DNA from: Urechis unicinctus
Lineage: Eukaryota > Annelida > Polychaeta > Xenopneusta > Urechidae
DNA: 64,000 nt
Direction of reading: 5' to 3'
Assembly: GCA_034190875.2 (NCBI GenBank)
Contig: CM067349.1
Location: 9,127,933-9,191,932, forward strand
Positions within the stretch are counted from its first letter, which is position 1. Every line of letters starts with the position of its first letter. Of this stretch, positions 40,251 through 51,895 are shown in pieces. The position numbers were made by a program, and so were the translations under genes. The notes beneath the pieces were generated by a model. The model was not told where the DNA came from and did no database searches. It saw nothing but the letters and a program-made list of their open reading frames with translations.

Positions 40251-40679
40251 GGTTCATTGATAATCATACATAAGATGAACTGCCATTCATTAGCTGAGAG
40301 TACATGCTAGACTGAGAATCGGTAGTTGTCAGTACCGCATGTCGCACAAAATCGATTGACATAACCTAGATTATATTGATAATTAGCATATAACATTGTT
40401 ATGTACCTGCCTTTGTGATGCCGAAGTTCATACTGCTGTTAAACCAAGTGGTCGAGTGTAATATCTGATAATCATAACGTTGCTGAAGATGTCAGACAAA
40501 GTTCTATCGGTTTGCGCAAAATGAAAGGATTGATAAGATATTCAGCAGTCATTCAAGCAGGGTAACTGGCTGCTTTGATTCCCTTTGGCTATCACGCGTT
40601 ATATCGCAGATGAGCTGCCTAACAGTGGATACACATAACCATGGTCACCTGTTGGTGTTATTGCCAGTCTACCCGATAT

Positions 40680-41012
40680 TGTTATAATGCTATTCTGGCT
40701 CATACGTTTTTAAAAAGCCTCCCCCCTTAATTAACACCACTTGGTGGGGAGGGGTGCAACCCTGATAGTAGCAATCCTTATACCCTCCAAGTGGATCCGT
40801 CCTGTCACGCGGGGATTGTTTTAGCCTGACCTATCGTGTGGACTGGTCAAGGGTCACGGGAAAGCAAACCAGGTGACCGGTGACCCTTTATAAGGAGCAC
40901 ACATGGGTCAGACAGGGAGACCATCTAGTCAGGGACAAGATTCAGACCGAGATTTCCAGGGAGTTTCATTGTTGAAACTTAAATAAATCGAATAAGCAAC
41001 TCTACTCCAGGA
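40680..41012 (+). repeat. Left LTR-like direct repeat
   Basis: Matches 43756-44088 with indels. It includes a TATA-like TTTATAAGG near 40889 and AAATAAA near 40981, consistent with promoter and polyadenylation signals on the plus strand. Confidence 0.8.
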
Positions 41013-42281
41013 CCGAAAGCATGATTCAGGGCAACGGCAGCGTACATAGGCCTCTTCCACTCGACTTGCCACCATCTAAGGCATACTAGCAACCTGGCGC
41101 TATCAAGACCAGACTTCAAAGTTGACGACCACAGACCCCCTTCAGCTTCTTCCACTGGTAAATACGTCACTCATATTGTACGCTCATTCGGACCTTCCGC
41201 CGCTCATAAATACCTCCTCCACACAAAACACCCCTCCCGCTATCGCCTTAAACCTTATGCTAGGACGGGAAAACACAAAATTTGTTAAATTATTCGAGGT
41301 CATATATCCTCCATATTCAAATTAAGCATTTAACATTGTGTTTGTTGGCGAACAATATGAGTGGGTCTTCGAGGACGCAAGAATGTGGTGCGGAAGATGA
41401 GCATTAGCGATTTTGAAACTAATAACGAATTATGTCTACCTAGCCTCATTGATTCATTTTCATAGTATTCTTCGTTCATATTTCCCTTTTCAGAAATTTT
41501 TCCCACCAATGTCATATTATTTTTAGCTATATACTATCTTCTCAGAACAGGACGCCTATATTCATTTTATATGCATTTTTACATGCAATTATTTCACACA
41601 ACCTTCACACATATTTCTTTGCTTATTCCAACCATATAACATTTTACCAACGATACCATCTCAACCACGTGTCAACCGCATTCAAACGCATGAACCTGAC
41701 GGTTATAAAAATTCAAATTATCAAAACGAACACCAACAGCTTAAGTGTCAGAGATAACAAAGTCTCGAAATTCAGAAACATTGCTGCTGGGGTAGGTGCA
41801 ACTCAGACAGCCGATATAGAGATCGTGAAAGAATGAATGGCGTGTCTTTCATTCCTTTTCCAAAGCTAGGCTCCAATCCAAAGAAATACAGAGAGTGGGC
41901 CAGGGCATGTGGACGGGTAGCCGTGCACGGTGGCTTGTGGACGGGAAAATTTTGGGCCAGAGATGGTTAATGAGGGCACCTATATCTGTACAAAGCATTA
42001 AATAGGGGGAAACGGTCCAACAATTGAGCATCCTAACCCAATACCTGTAACTTTCCAATCTGAACTTCAGTGCTTCATGCGAAAAAACAAAGGCCTGCAC
42101 CTAAAGAAGATCCTGTATTGATCCCCCCATGCCAAAGCAGCAAAAACCTGGTGTGTGTAGCAAGAACCAAGTAACCATATTAAAGCTTAAGACCCAAATA
42201 TATGCTTGTGTTAAAACAAACTATACATCAAAACATTAATAAGCAGGAAAAAAAAGAACAATTATTGCTGTGCGAACTTGA
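41013..42281. other. Interior of the LTR-bounded element, left part
   Basis: No gene recognised. Short open frames lack motifs. Confidence 0.5.
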
Positions 42282-43169
42282 TTATTTCTGGAAAGAGAAA
42301 TGATGAAAAGAAAAATGCGACACATTACACACAATTTCTGCAAACTTTTCTTCATCAAAGGGTACAATGATAATGTGGAAGCCTTTTATTGTGTACAACA
42401 CCAAGTCACAATTCTGTACACCATAAATTCCCATCTGTCCCTGCACTTGAGTGTAATAAGCACTGTTGTGCTTGAGGTGAAGAAGCCCATCTTCATTTTC
42501 TACGCACCCTTTTTCAATGGCTGCCAATCGAGGATTTGTTTTTCTCGGTGCATATGGCCACTTGTTCTCGAGAAATCTTTTTTGGTGACATGGAAAACTT
42601 ACAATGCCATCAGCAGAGCAAGCCATGTACGGTCTGTCTGAAGAAACAAGTAGTCCTCGGGTATCTAATTTGAGGTGCTTGTGCATCTTTCTATTAATCA
42701 ATGTATAAAGAATGGGTACATTTCTCTTTCTTGGAACCTAATCGAGAGCTGGAGTGGTAACGGGTAAATTGTCTCCCATTATTTTAGAAATGATAACAGA
42801 CGGGTCAGTATCCGGTTTGTTCATGATGGTGTGAATCCTGGTGCACACCTGGTGGAACACCGAGACTGTGATTCGTCCTCGCCTCGTTGGATGCCAAGCT
42901 GAGTTATCGGCTAGCCCTTTAGTATCTGAATCAATGAGTTCAATATCAGCAGAGGCGTATTTGACAAATCAGACAAAATCATCTGCAGTGCAGGCAACTG
43001 TGGTGGCTCCCGGTATGGCTTGAGCAGACTGTATGATATGCCCGACAAACTCCTTTGCTCTATCCAGCACACCCAGTGAGAAGCATGTGGGCTCTGGAGA
43101 CTGAGAGAAGGTTGACTTGAGTCTTTCGAGTAGTTCGAGGCACTGCAGTGGAGACACACAACGGCTCAA
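42282..43169 (-). pseudogene. YqaJ-type viral-recombinase/exonuclease domain protein, degenerate
   Basis: Read on the minus strand, one frame runs 43169-42282 and is interrupted by TGA (42969-42971) and TAG (42738-42740). Around the breaks the sequence keeps the pattern of the YqaJ-like nuclease proteins common in invertebrate genomes. These are a Trp-containing segment before RRGRITVSVFH, LLVSSDRPYMACSADGIV (the catalytic Asp region), then HNSAYYTQVQGQMGI (helix with conserved Gln) and CDLVLYTIKG. The E-x-K catalytic pair, normally EIKCPY, is degraded to ENKWPY, so activity is unlikely. Such nucleases resect double-stranded DNA ends. It lies antisense to the flanking LTR-like repeats. Confidence 0.75.
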
Positions 43170-43755
43170 CCAGGCGTCGGTTAACGCACACCCCTCCCCT
43201 CAAGCAACACTGGCGAACCCAATACGGCAGTCCTCCAGATATCTCATCTCCAACGAAACATCCAAAGAAATTCACTTTGTTCTTGTATATTTAATTATCA
43301 TGATATTAGTTAAATACTTTCAAAATTAATAATTGAATTAGCTACAACAGGTTATTTCACCATTTCACAATTGTCAAGTATAGGCTCATCGCTTTTTCCC
43401 ATGTGGTTTTAGTGCGGAGTAATACTGTGAAAATGTAATTAATGTCATAACGGCTAGATTGATTCCATATTTTAATACCTTCCATTTTTATTGTAATATA
43501 TTTATTTTAATACCATTTAGGCAAGCAAAATTAGAACATTTGTAAAATTATTGTAACCTCGTTTAATTATCTATTATTGTTATGGACATATGCCAATGTA
43601 AAACAGTATTGGCGCATGTCCAAACTACCCTGGGATCCTCAAATTTCCTTTCACTTAATCTTCAATTAGTTTAGCGAAGTCAATTTTCAAAATTCAAGGG
43701 TAAATTCTTAATTCATTGAAGAGTGAAAGTTCAATTTAATTATGGATGGGGTGGA

Positions 43756-44088
43756 TGTTATAATACTATTCTGGCTCATACGTTTTTAAAAAGCCTCCCC
43801 CCCCCCCTTAATTATCAGCACGAGAAGCCCGGATTACATCATACCACTTGGTGGGGAGGGGTGTAATCCTTAGCAATCCTTATAGCCTTGACTTGCAAGG
43901 GGGTGCACCCTCCAAGGGGACCCGTCCTGTCACGGAAAGCAAACCAGCTGACCGGTGACCCTTTATAAGGAGCACACATGGGTCAGACAGGGAGATTCAT
44001 CTAGACAGGGACAAGATTCAGACCGCGAAATTCCAGGGAGCTTCATTGTTGAAATTTAATAAACCAAATAAGCATCTCTACTCCAGGA
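43756..44088 (+). repeat. Right LTR-like direct repeat
   Basis: Counterpart of 40680-41012. It has a longer C run, an extra segment near 43815 and a shorter centre. The TATA-like TTTATAAGG is kept near 43965. Confidence 0.8.
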
Positions 44089-44329
44089 CTCGGGTTATTT
44101 CTCTGGCTAGTCCCCACTGCAGCAAATGCAGGCAGCAACGAACGAAGGAGAGCGCATAAGCTAGAAACTCTAGTTTAAGAATATGCTACATAGCTATAAT
44201 ACTCAGAAGCAATATTCATTTATCATCGCAGCGATTATTGCCGTCAAGTGAACATCGTCCACGATGTTGTCAATGATGGATGTTTTGTATATATATATAA
44301 GCCTTGGTATTTATCTTACGGTCATAAGC

Positions 44330-44765
44330 TATTGTCAGCAGAAGTTGTCCATCTCCTGGGCGTGCGTGGACCAAAAGTAATTCCATTCGCATCGAACCTA
44401 TCCGCCATGATCTATCGCTATTATCAGGCATAATAATGTTGCTCGAATATTTTCCGCAAATGTCTTTCCATTGTTTCATGTCCTATCTTTGATATATGTA
44501 TTTTGCCTTGAACCATCACACTCCAACTCACCGACTGTGTTTTTTATGTTGAATTAATAGCTATAAAGCGCCTTTATATCAAATGTGACATGTATATCTT
44601 TAAATTGGTTTCGTCCATTATCCAAACCAGCCCATAACCCGACATTGTCCATCTGCTAACCAATCATATTGATTAATGACGCATGCGTAGAAGATTATGG
44701 GGAGCCGTAACACCTGACGCCGACCTCTCAATTGACGGGCATGACGATACATCATGGCGGAAATA
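44330..44765. repeat. Dispersed repeat/MITE-like element
   Basis: Contains TCCGCCATGATCTATCGC at 44401, with an inverted counterpart ending ATCATGGCGGA at 44761, and an internal ATTAATGACGCATGCGT string. The same strings in opposite order occur at 47040-47255, and a weaker copy lies at 4350-4510. I infer a small non-autonomous DNA element. Confidence 0.6.
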
Positions 44766-47039
44766 ACTTTTGGCGGCAAAATTGATCCAAATGTTGTTGG
44801 TAGACTGGTTGGTGTCCCCAGACAGTAACAGCCCCATCCGCGATGCAATTATCGTAAGTTATCAAATCAGAACAGTTCACTGCCATCCTACTATTGACGT
44901 GTTTGCTCACCATCCAAGATTGTCAACATCCTGCAATAACTGTTTTAGAGCATTACAGCTATGTGGTATGTCGTTCTATGTAAAGACTGGTTATAAAACT
45001 TACAAGGGTACAGATTCAACTTGCTTTCTAAATCATATCTGATACCAAACAATATCTTTTTCCAAGAAATGTAGCATATGTTCTCTTGTCCCTCAAAAAC
45101 CCTTATTTCCTTGTGTAACAAGGTTATGTGGATTAAACATAGCACAGCACTGCTATATTATCGATATATATTTCATATCAAATATGATTTCATTCGACAG
45201 CATCAGTTAATTTGTTCTTTATGAATAGAGAAACGTGTTTTCGCCAGAAAACCTTGGGAATTATTGACATTTATAGGTTCTACCGCTCCGATCTATAGCT
45301 TTATGTTCTGGTGAAGGTATATTGGCCTGATGCCGGCATGGTAACCGTTAACAGGTATGGATGATATTGCAATCAAAGACATGGATGATAATAAATGGAT
45401 GTAACAAGCTTATTGGGCGCTATGGGTTAGTCAAGGGGAATCGAAGCACCCATTTTCCCTGCTTGAATCACTGATGAATACAGCTAAGAATACATATTAG
45501 GGCAAATTGAAGCAGCTGTGTATGTCATTCTCCCGAAGGAAACGATATAATTGTCAGATTAAACCTCAGTCCGCCTGATACAATGGCAGTATAAAGTTTG
45601 GTGTCACAAAAGCAGGTATATTACGATGCTATATGCAAAATATTTATAATATCTAGGTAAAACGGAAATGGACGGACGCAAATTTAATTCACTCTCTCAT
45701 GATATACAGAAGAATTCAAACAATATTCATCAGTTAGTGCTGCCTACGTCTGGGCTTCATTGGATCCACAGCATGAGGCATGCATAACGGCACAGGGCGT
45801 ACTGAAGTTGTACATTTGATGATGAGGATCGTTGTGTTCACTATGTTACCCGGTGTAGATTACATGCGATGCATGCTCACGCAATCAGAATGATTGCTTG
45901 GTTGGTGTACCAAGGACCCCGTTTTGTGCACGCATGCTGTTCAGTTTCTTGACGCCCAGATGTTTTCCAAACGCATTCATGACAAGATCAAAACAACTTC
46001 AGCTGGAGGCCATTTGTTTTAAACCCAATGTACTATTATCCTTAGAATGCATTTGAGTTTCATAATTTGTTCATTTTAGCTAACAAAGTGTACATATATC
46101 GACGGTGAAGAGATTTCCATGGGTCATTTGGTATTCGACATCACCAGTTACGGACGACGGCCTAGATCCCACTCTTATGTTATCCTAGCAACCTACTTGT
46201 AAATGCATAGCACTACTTTGCAATTACGGACGGAATAGGTTTGCACCCATTATGTATTCGACAAGGTGGCCGATTTTTCAGAACCTTACGTGACATCCAG
46301 TTACCGGGTCAAACGGATCGATGGTCGTGGATCCAACGCGAGGAAGATCGTACGACAAAGTAGTGACAATGAGACCGTAAGGGATTTCATCCTGGGGGGC
46401 TTGACGGTCTGAGGAAATCAACAAGCCAGAAGAGTGGTGGCCAAGGATGTTCGGGAAACTAAACAGGGGCTAATAAAGCAACATACATAAACATACCATA
46501 AAAGATCACGTAAATGTGTCACACATGGCCAAACATAACCAGAGTTACACCTACATGTTGACATCATATAACAGGAACATTTTATAATTAACATCAGTTG
46601 TAGGATCGAAGGTCATCAAGCGACAGTGATGAATCACGTGATAGAGATGAATTGATTCACATAACCTGTTGTCAGAAGACCTACAATGTAATTAATGTAC
46701 GGTACTAATGAATGGTTACATTACATATGGTTTACTCAACAGAACCGTTCGTGCTAATTCAAGCACAAAGCTAGAGTATGGGATTTTAAAAGCAAATTAA
46801 CAGTACGCCACATACGCGATTTTTTTTTACAGCCAGTATTCATATTGAACATGAGACGTCAGACCTATTCATAACGATTGCTGCACAATGACACACGCTC
46901 AGCAAATATATCGTCAGGGAGACGGCCGTGACTCGTTCTGATACGATGACTCATGATGAATGATCAGCTGAATTGCTGGGCGCTGTCTGGAGACAATCAT
47001 GAACCTCTTCCCATAAGCTTTGTATCAATCTAACAGTCA
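44766..47039. other. Intergenic, nothing recognised
   Basis: No gene, RNA or repeat that I can support. Open frames are under 100 codons and motif-free. Confidence 0.55.
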
Positions 47040-47255
47040 TATCATCAGCAAATGTTGTTCACCTGGACTGTGGAAGAAAGGAAAATGTCATTCGCATCAA
47101 ACCGATCCGCCATGATACATCGCTATCGTGAAGAGTTTATTTGTGTCACGCATCTCTCATATCAAATGATGTGTCTCTGGTGTCGTTAGATGTGACGCCG
47201 CTCCATTATCTTCTACGCATGCGTCATTAATTATTGGGATTGCTTGGTGGATAGG
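47040..47255. repeat. Dispersed repeat, partial copy
   Basis: Carries GATCCGCCATGATACATCGC at 47103 and CTACGCATGCGTCATTAAT near 47213, which matches the 44.4-kb element. Confidence 0.58.
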
Positions 47256-47631
47256 CAGTGAAGGATCGTTGGCAATTCTGAATAAAAGATGACGTCAAGA
47301 TACACAATACATTCAGAGCGCCGAACTAGAGTCATGCAATATCTGATTTGAAAACCAAACAGAACATCGAGTCGTGTAACAGAATGTGTCATCTTGAAAC
47401 AATTATGATTGGCTGTGTAAATTGCATTAATTCCCAGCGCTCTTCTGCGCTTCATATTTGACAATTGTAGGGGCGACGTCCAACACCAAACTTGCATTTA
47501 CAATGCTTCATTTCTGAATATCACCATCATAAAGTAACCCATTTGTAACTCAAATGAAGCTGTTCATCATATCGACTTATGTGATGATAGTTCACTTGTT
47601 CAATACAACAAACAGGGCATGGGAGGGAAAA

Positions 47632-47636
47632 TGAAC
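47632..47636. other. Left target-site duplication, TGAAC
   Basis: TGAAC directly precedes the left inverted repeat and the same five bases directly follow the right one (62432-62436). Polintons usually make 6-bp duplications. Here the sixth base does not match: the flanks are ATGAAC and TGAACC. Confidence 0.65.
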
Positions 47637-47787
47637 AGTAGTATAGAGACTGGGGGTACGAGCGCAGCAATCTAATACAGCAACCCAGAAAACACACATA
47701 TACAGGGTGACTCACATGAGTCACCGAACCGCTCGCACCTCCCCCCCCCCCCTATACTATACCATATGAGCCCAGCCCTTCCAGCCC
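47637..47787 (+). repeat. Polinton left terminal inverted repeat
   Basis: 151 bp, complementary to 62286-62431 with two mismatches plus a C-run of 12 against 7. It starts AGTAGTATAGAGACTGGGG. It includes the near-palindrome GGTGACTCACATGAGTCACC, made of two AP-1-type heptamers. Confidence 0.95.
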
Positions 47788-47809
47788 ACTAAAGAGAGCG
47801 ACAGCAATG

Positions 47810-50800
47810 TCAACCATCTACAACAGGACCCTGAGGAATAAGCTCTTCTAAACGACTCACGCGCTTCAAAAGGTCCTCATACTTCGATTCCAATTCCCTC
47901 ATCCTTTGCTTTGAGTCAAAGGGGGAGAGAGAGACACCTTGTTAACGTGGAGCCCATATATTTTATACAGTCACTCCTGAGCACGTTCATTCCGTGGCGA
48001 AACTGCTTTTGGGCAAACAGTGACTGCACGTACTGAGCGTGTCGTAGATGCTTCTTCACCACCACCTTCTTCACACCTTTTGCTTTTTTGATCTCATCCC
48101 GACTCGACATCAATATCGAGTACATCTTAGGGCGCAGACCAACATACTCCTTGATGGGCACACCGGCACACTCATCCTTCATCTTCCCCAGAACCTTCTT
48201 GTTCACACTGCTGTAGAGACTGCGGGAGGGATGAAAGTTGCTGGTGTCAAAGAGATGGACATCTTCCTTCATGTCAGCATACACGTCAGGCTTGCGTATC
48301 TCCATTAGCAGCGAATCCGTATCTGTGTACAACAAGCCAAGGTTCTTGCCATATCTGGGCTTCATGGTATTATAATAGAAGTCATACATCAGGTGTTTGG
48401 AGAGGTCGAGTATACACATGCCCACATACACAGGGCGGTTCAGTACCAGGTGAGTCTTGTGCATGTGCAGAGCGGCCAGGTCATTATCAAACACCTGATG
48501 ACGTGCGTAGGCGGGACTTGCAATAAGCCTACGCATTCTTTCTCTCTGTAGATCGCACAATCTTGACATTGACCCGCGCCTGCGGAGGTTCTCCATAGTC
48601 TTACCGAACACAGAGTTGTTCATAAGCATATACAGGTCCTTCTCAAAGTCGCTGGTGGCCACCTTATGCAGATCCGTATTCATCTGTAAGGCTCCATAGG
48701 GGCTCCATCCAGGGGATCGGGTGAAGACAAGTGCTCGATGGATCTTGGTAAGTCTCATCCCCAAAGACAGATACAGCTTGAGGTTCCTGTAGTGCACCAC
48801 ATACTTCTCCTTATTCCGCAGGTTTAGCACCAGCTTTTCAACCTCGCCCAGGGTGCCACCCAACTCGCCCAGGAGGTTCTTCTGATAGTTCGACAACCAG
48901 TCGTTCTCTACAAGAAGCCGCTCCGGAGCCAGCGGGTAGTCGTTGTGCTCGTCATGAAGTGCAGTAGGATACTCCAAGTCAACCTCAAGTATGTATCCAG
49001 TCTCGGCATCATCTGGGTGGTCCTGTATCTGTAGATCCTCCGGCCGAGCCACCCACTCAATACCCGCAGTTGGCAAAGGCTGACTCATAGCCCACCCATA
49101 CAAATTGTTAGCATCAAGGTACTGGATGTAGCTCGTTGGTTTATCCTGGTCAAAGTCATCCACGAGCGGGTTATGGCCTTAGCGTGGCGGCGCGACACCA
49201 TGCTTATACCGCCGCATAGACCTTTCTCAATGAACAGGTGCTTGTCATAGTCGGTGAGTAGCTCGAGTTCCACGCCTGTGCTCTTAAGCAAAGCATCCCA
49301 TGACAAACCGGGGCTGCTATAGTAGTGGGCCGGATCCAACCCGTACTGCTTAAGACAGGTCTTGCGGAACACCTCAAACACATCTGCCAGGAGCAGTACA
49401 TCTGTCCGCAGGTACAGGTCAAGGTAGTCACCCATGTTCTTACACCCGAACACGCTCCAGACCTTTTGTGCATGGGCATAGTCTACAGTAGATATGCCCT
49501 CCTCAGAGAGCTTGCTGTAGAACTCCTGGATTGGCGGCAGAGGGGAATCAAACTTATCCCAGAAGACTCCCTTACGCAACAGCAACCGCCGCTTCATCTG
49601 GTCTGGCTCATATTCCGTGGTCACAGCAAAGGCATCTGGGTTGTTAGCAGACACCAGCTTATCAAGCGAGGCCAGGAGAAACTGTGCACTGTCAATGAAG
49701 CGCAACTGTCCAAGCGACAGGGAGATATATTTCTCCATGTTGGGGATACAGTTGATGTTCCCCTCCACTTTGCCGCCCAGTTTTTTCTTGCACACATGAC
49801 AGTGAGTTGCAGCCTTATGTGCCCTTCTATCCTCCCGAGTCATACGTATAGGGACAGGCTTGGACAGAACTGCTTTGATCTTTTGCTCCTCCTGCTGCAG
49901 AGCCTGTAAGAACTTCTCCACAGTATCGCTTCCTCTGTAAACCACAGTGGGTTCGGTCTTACCGTCACAACGAACAACCACATAGCCGTAGCCGCATCCT
50001 TGGTGTTCCTGCGTTCTCTGCGTGTTGCTCTCACCAGGATTAAGCGCAGGACCCAGAAGCTTCACTGTGAGCGCTTCAAAGTCAGCATAGATGACGTAGG
50101 GTGCAGCAAGCTGTTTCTGCCAGTTCTGGAAGGATAATATGTTCTTCCCTTCCTCAGGCATATCCACTCGCACAGCAGTTTGCCCTATCCCCATACACTC
50201 AGGCTTATGCACCAGGAGCAGACCCTCTGAGGTATATCCATGCAGACATAGCTCACAGAAGAACTTGCGCTCTTTATGTTTCGTCTGGTCATACAGCAAG
50301 CGGTTCAGATCTTTGATTTGCGTGTAATTAAACTTGCCGTCCTTCTCAATCAGCATGAGGTTCATACGGGTACCAGAGTGCTTACTGATGTGGTGTACGA
50401 TAGTGGTCTTCCCATCCCAGCCAAAAACGTTCAAGGCTAGGTTAGCATGCTTTTCTATCTTCTTAACATGCGACACCGGTGTAGGATATTCTACACCTGC
50501 ACCCTCCAGCAGATCCAAAAGCCACTGAATGTTATATTTTGATGGTCGCTGTGGGTCCTTGGCTACCGGGTGCAGAGCGGCTACAATAGCCCATAGAATG
50601 CAGAAGTCGTCCCAGCTCTTTACATTTATGATGGCCTGCTTAGCCGCCAGCGCAGCCGGAAGTCGCAGGTAGGAGCCACCCTTCAACGGTTGGTAGTTGG
50701 CAATATCAATCCACAGAGTTGTGACCGCCTCAAATTCTCAGCCAGAACCTTGGTTGGTCCACTTCTTTAACCGCTCTTGGATATTAACAACACTATGGTC

Positions 50801-51373
50801 CAACGCAACATCCATGTCTTCTGAGGAGAGAACCACCTGCTGCTTATTACGCAACACAGGCTCAAAATACTCAGTGCTGTCATCATCGGCGTGCTTGGAG
50901 AGTCTTACCTTAAGGGCAAACTGACACTTGATTCCACCTAGCTCTTCTAGCTCACCAGTCAAAACTTTATGCATCTTCCGACGCATGCCCTTAAAGAACA
51001 TCATAAGGTCCGAGCTAAGGGGGTGAGACTCAGAAACGTTCATCACCCATCCACGCAAATAGTTTTTAACAGCCCACTTATTCTTCTTGAAGGCAAGATG
51101 CGCTGTGGGGACTGGGGACTGGGTTGCGGGGATGCGTGGGGCAAGGACAGGTCTGCATGGGGCAGGGACTGGTCTGCGTGGGGCAGCAGTGGGGACAGGG
51201 GTGCGTGCCACCCCAGCCTTTAATCTAGCCAACATCTCCTTGTATGTACGGTCATATTCATTACGCACTTGGAGTGATTTGAGTGCAACCTTAGAGCGTG
51301 GATAAGGAGGCTTAAAACCGTGAATTGAAACATAATCGTTTTAGGCTTCACGTGCCCGCTGATTATGAGTCAT
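47810..51373 (-). pseudogene. polB: Polinton protein-primed DNA polymerase B (interrupted)
   Basis: Replicative polymerase of the element, about 1190 codons. Order on the minus strand: basic, Pro-rich N-terminal part (to ~50750), a C-x2-C/H/C zinc-like motif (FFCELCLHGY then HKPEC, ~50240-50180), exonuclease motif YVIYADFEAL (~50090) and exonuclease III-like YLRTDVLLLADV (~49380). Then come palm motif A LDANNLYGW (~49110), NSVFGKTMEN (~48610) and motif C YTDTDS (~48330). Breaks: TAA at 51341-51343, ten codons after the likely ATG (51373); TGA at 50738-50740, in frame; single-base frameshifts near 49172 and 47987; and a C-tract shift near 47935. The last frame ends at 47810, just inside the left repeat. 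With these breaks no full enzyme can be made. Confidence 0.93.
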
Positions 51374-51555
51374 GTTTACTATACCGTTCCATTAGTCTAA
51401 AAGAGAATTTGTTGATACACAAAAGGCAATGACAATACAGTGAGCGGACTTTGACCTACGCAGTAAACACCCGTCTCTGACAAGGTGTCACGCTTCGTCG
51501 CACATAGGCCTGACCGCCAAACCATGTTGTTGACAGCGCCACAAGATTTCTATTT

Positions 51556-51869
51556 TTATACAGCGGGGAATCCCCGTTCAGTGGCGTTGACTGGCGAGTC
51601 AGTGTCCCCAGCTATAGGCCGTTGTGAAGCAATTTTTTTCTTTTGACGAAGACGACTGTGGTTGACTTTATCGAACCCACAATCCATACACAATCCTACC
51701 TTATTATTTTTTATAGCCTTCTGACAACCCGTACAAAGACGATTAATGACACCATGTTTTATCTTATATCTGTGTAAATTACAAAACTCTTGCTCTTGCG
51801 TACAGGGCTGTTACAGGGGTCTTTCTTCCCGAGTAATATCCATGGGCACTTATTGTCAAATCCTACCAT
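51556..51869 (-). pseudogene. Small Cys/His-rich zinc-binding protein (one frameshift)
   Basis: A ~104-codon gene between integrase and polymerase. It starts MVGFDNKCPWILLGKKDPC, then a frameshift near 51810, then C-x2-C pairs (CTGC, CMDC) in a Cys/His-rich core. The C-terminus is basic and ends at 51556. The CPW-x-LLGKKDPC opening resembles a small zinc-binding protein I associate with Polintons of marine invertebrates. Its function is unknown; DNA or RNA binding is a guess. The likely break is a one-base indel. Confidence 0.65.
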
Positions 51870-51895
51870 TGTTATATATATAGATATCTATTAGT

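Larger units (their letters stand above)
40680..44088 (+). mobile_element. LTR-bounded element without gag or pol
   Basis: Two direct repeats of about 333 bp enclose 2.7 kb. The repeats look like LTRs: both start TGTTATAAT and carry TTTATAAGGAGC (TATA box) and a downstream AATAAA or similar. The interior has no gag, protease, RT or integrase. It carries an antisense YqaJ-type nuclease pseudogene at 42282-43169. The flanks do not show a clean target duplication. It could be a non-autonomous LTR element that acquired foreign sequence, or two solo LTRs around unrelated DNA. Confidence 0.65.

Noticed and set aside
42300..42641. 113-codon plus-strand frame
   Set aside because: Antisense to the YqaJ-type pseudogene, whose family pattern lies on the minus strand.
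49325..49909. 194-codon plus-strand frame within the polymerase
   Set aside because: Antisense shadow of polymerase B, which has strong motifs in the other strand.
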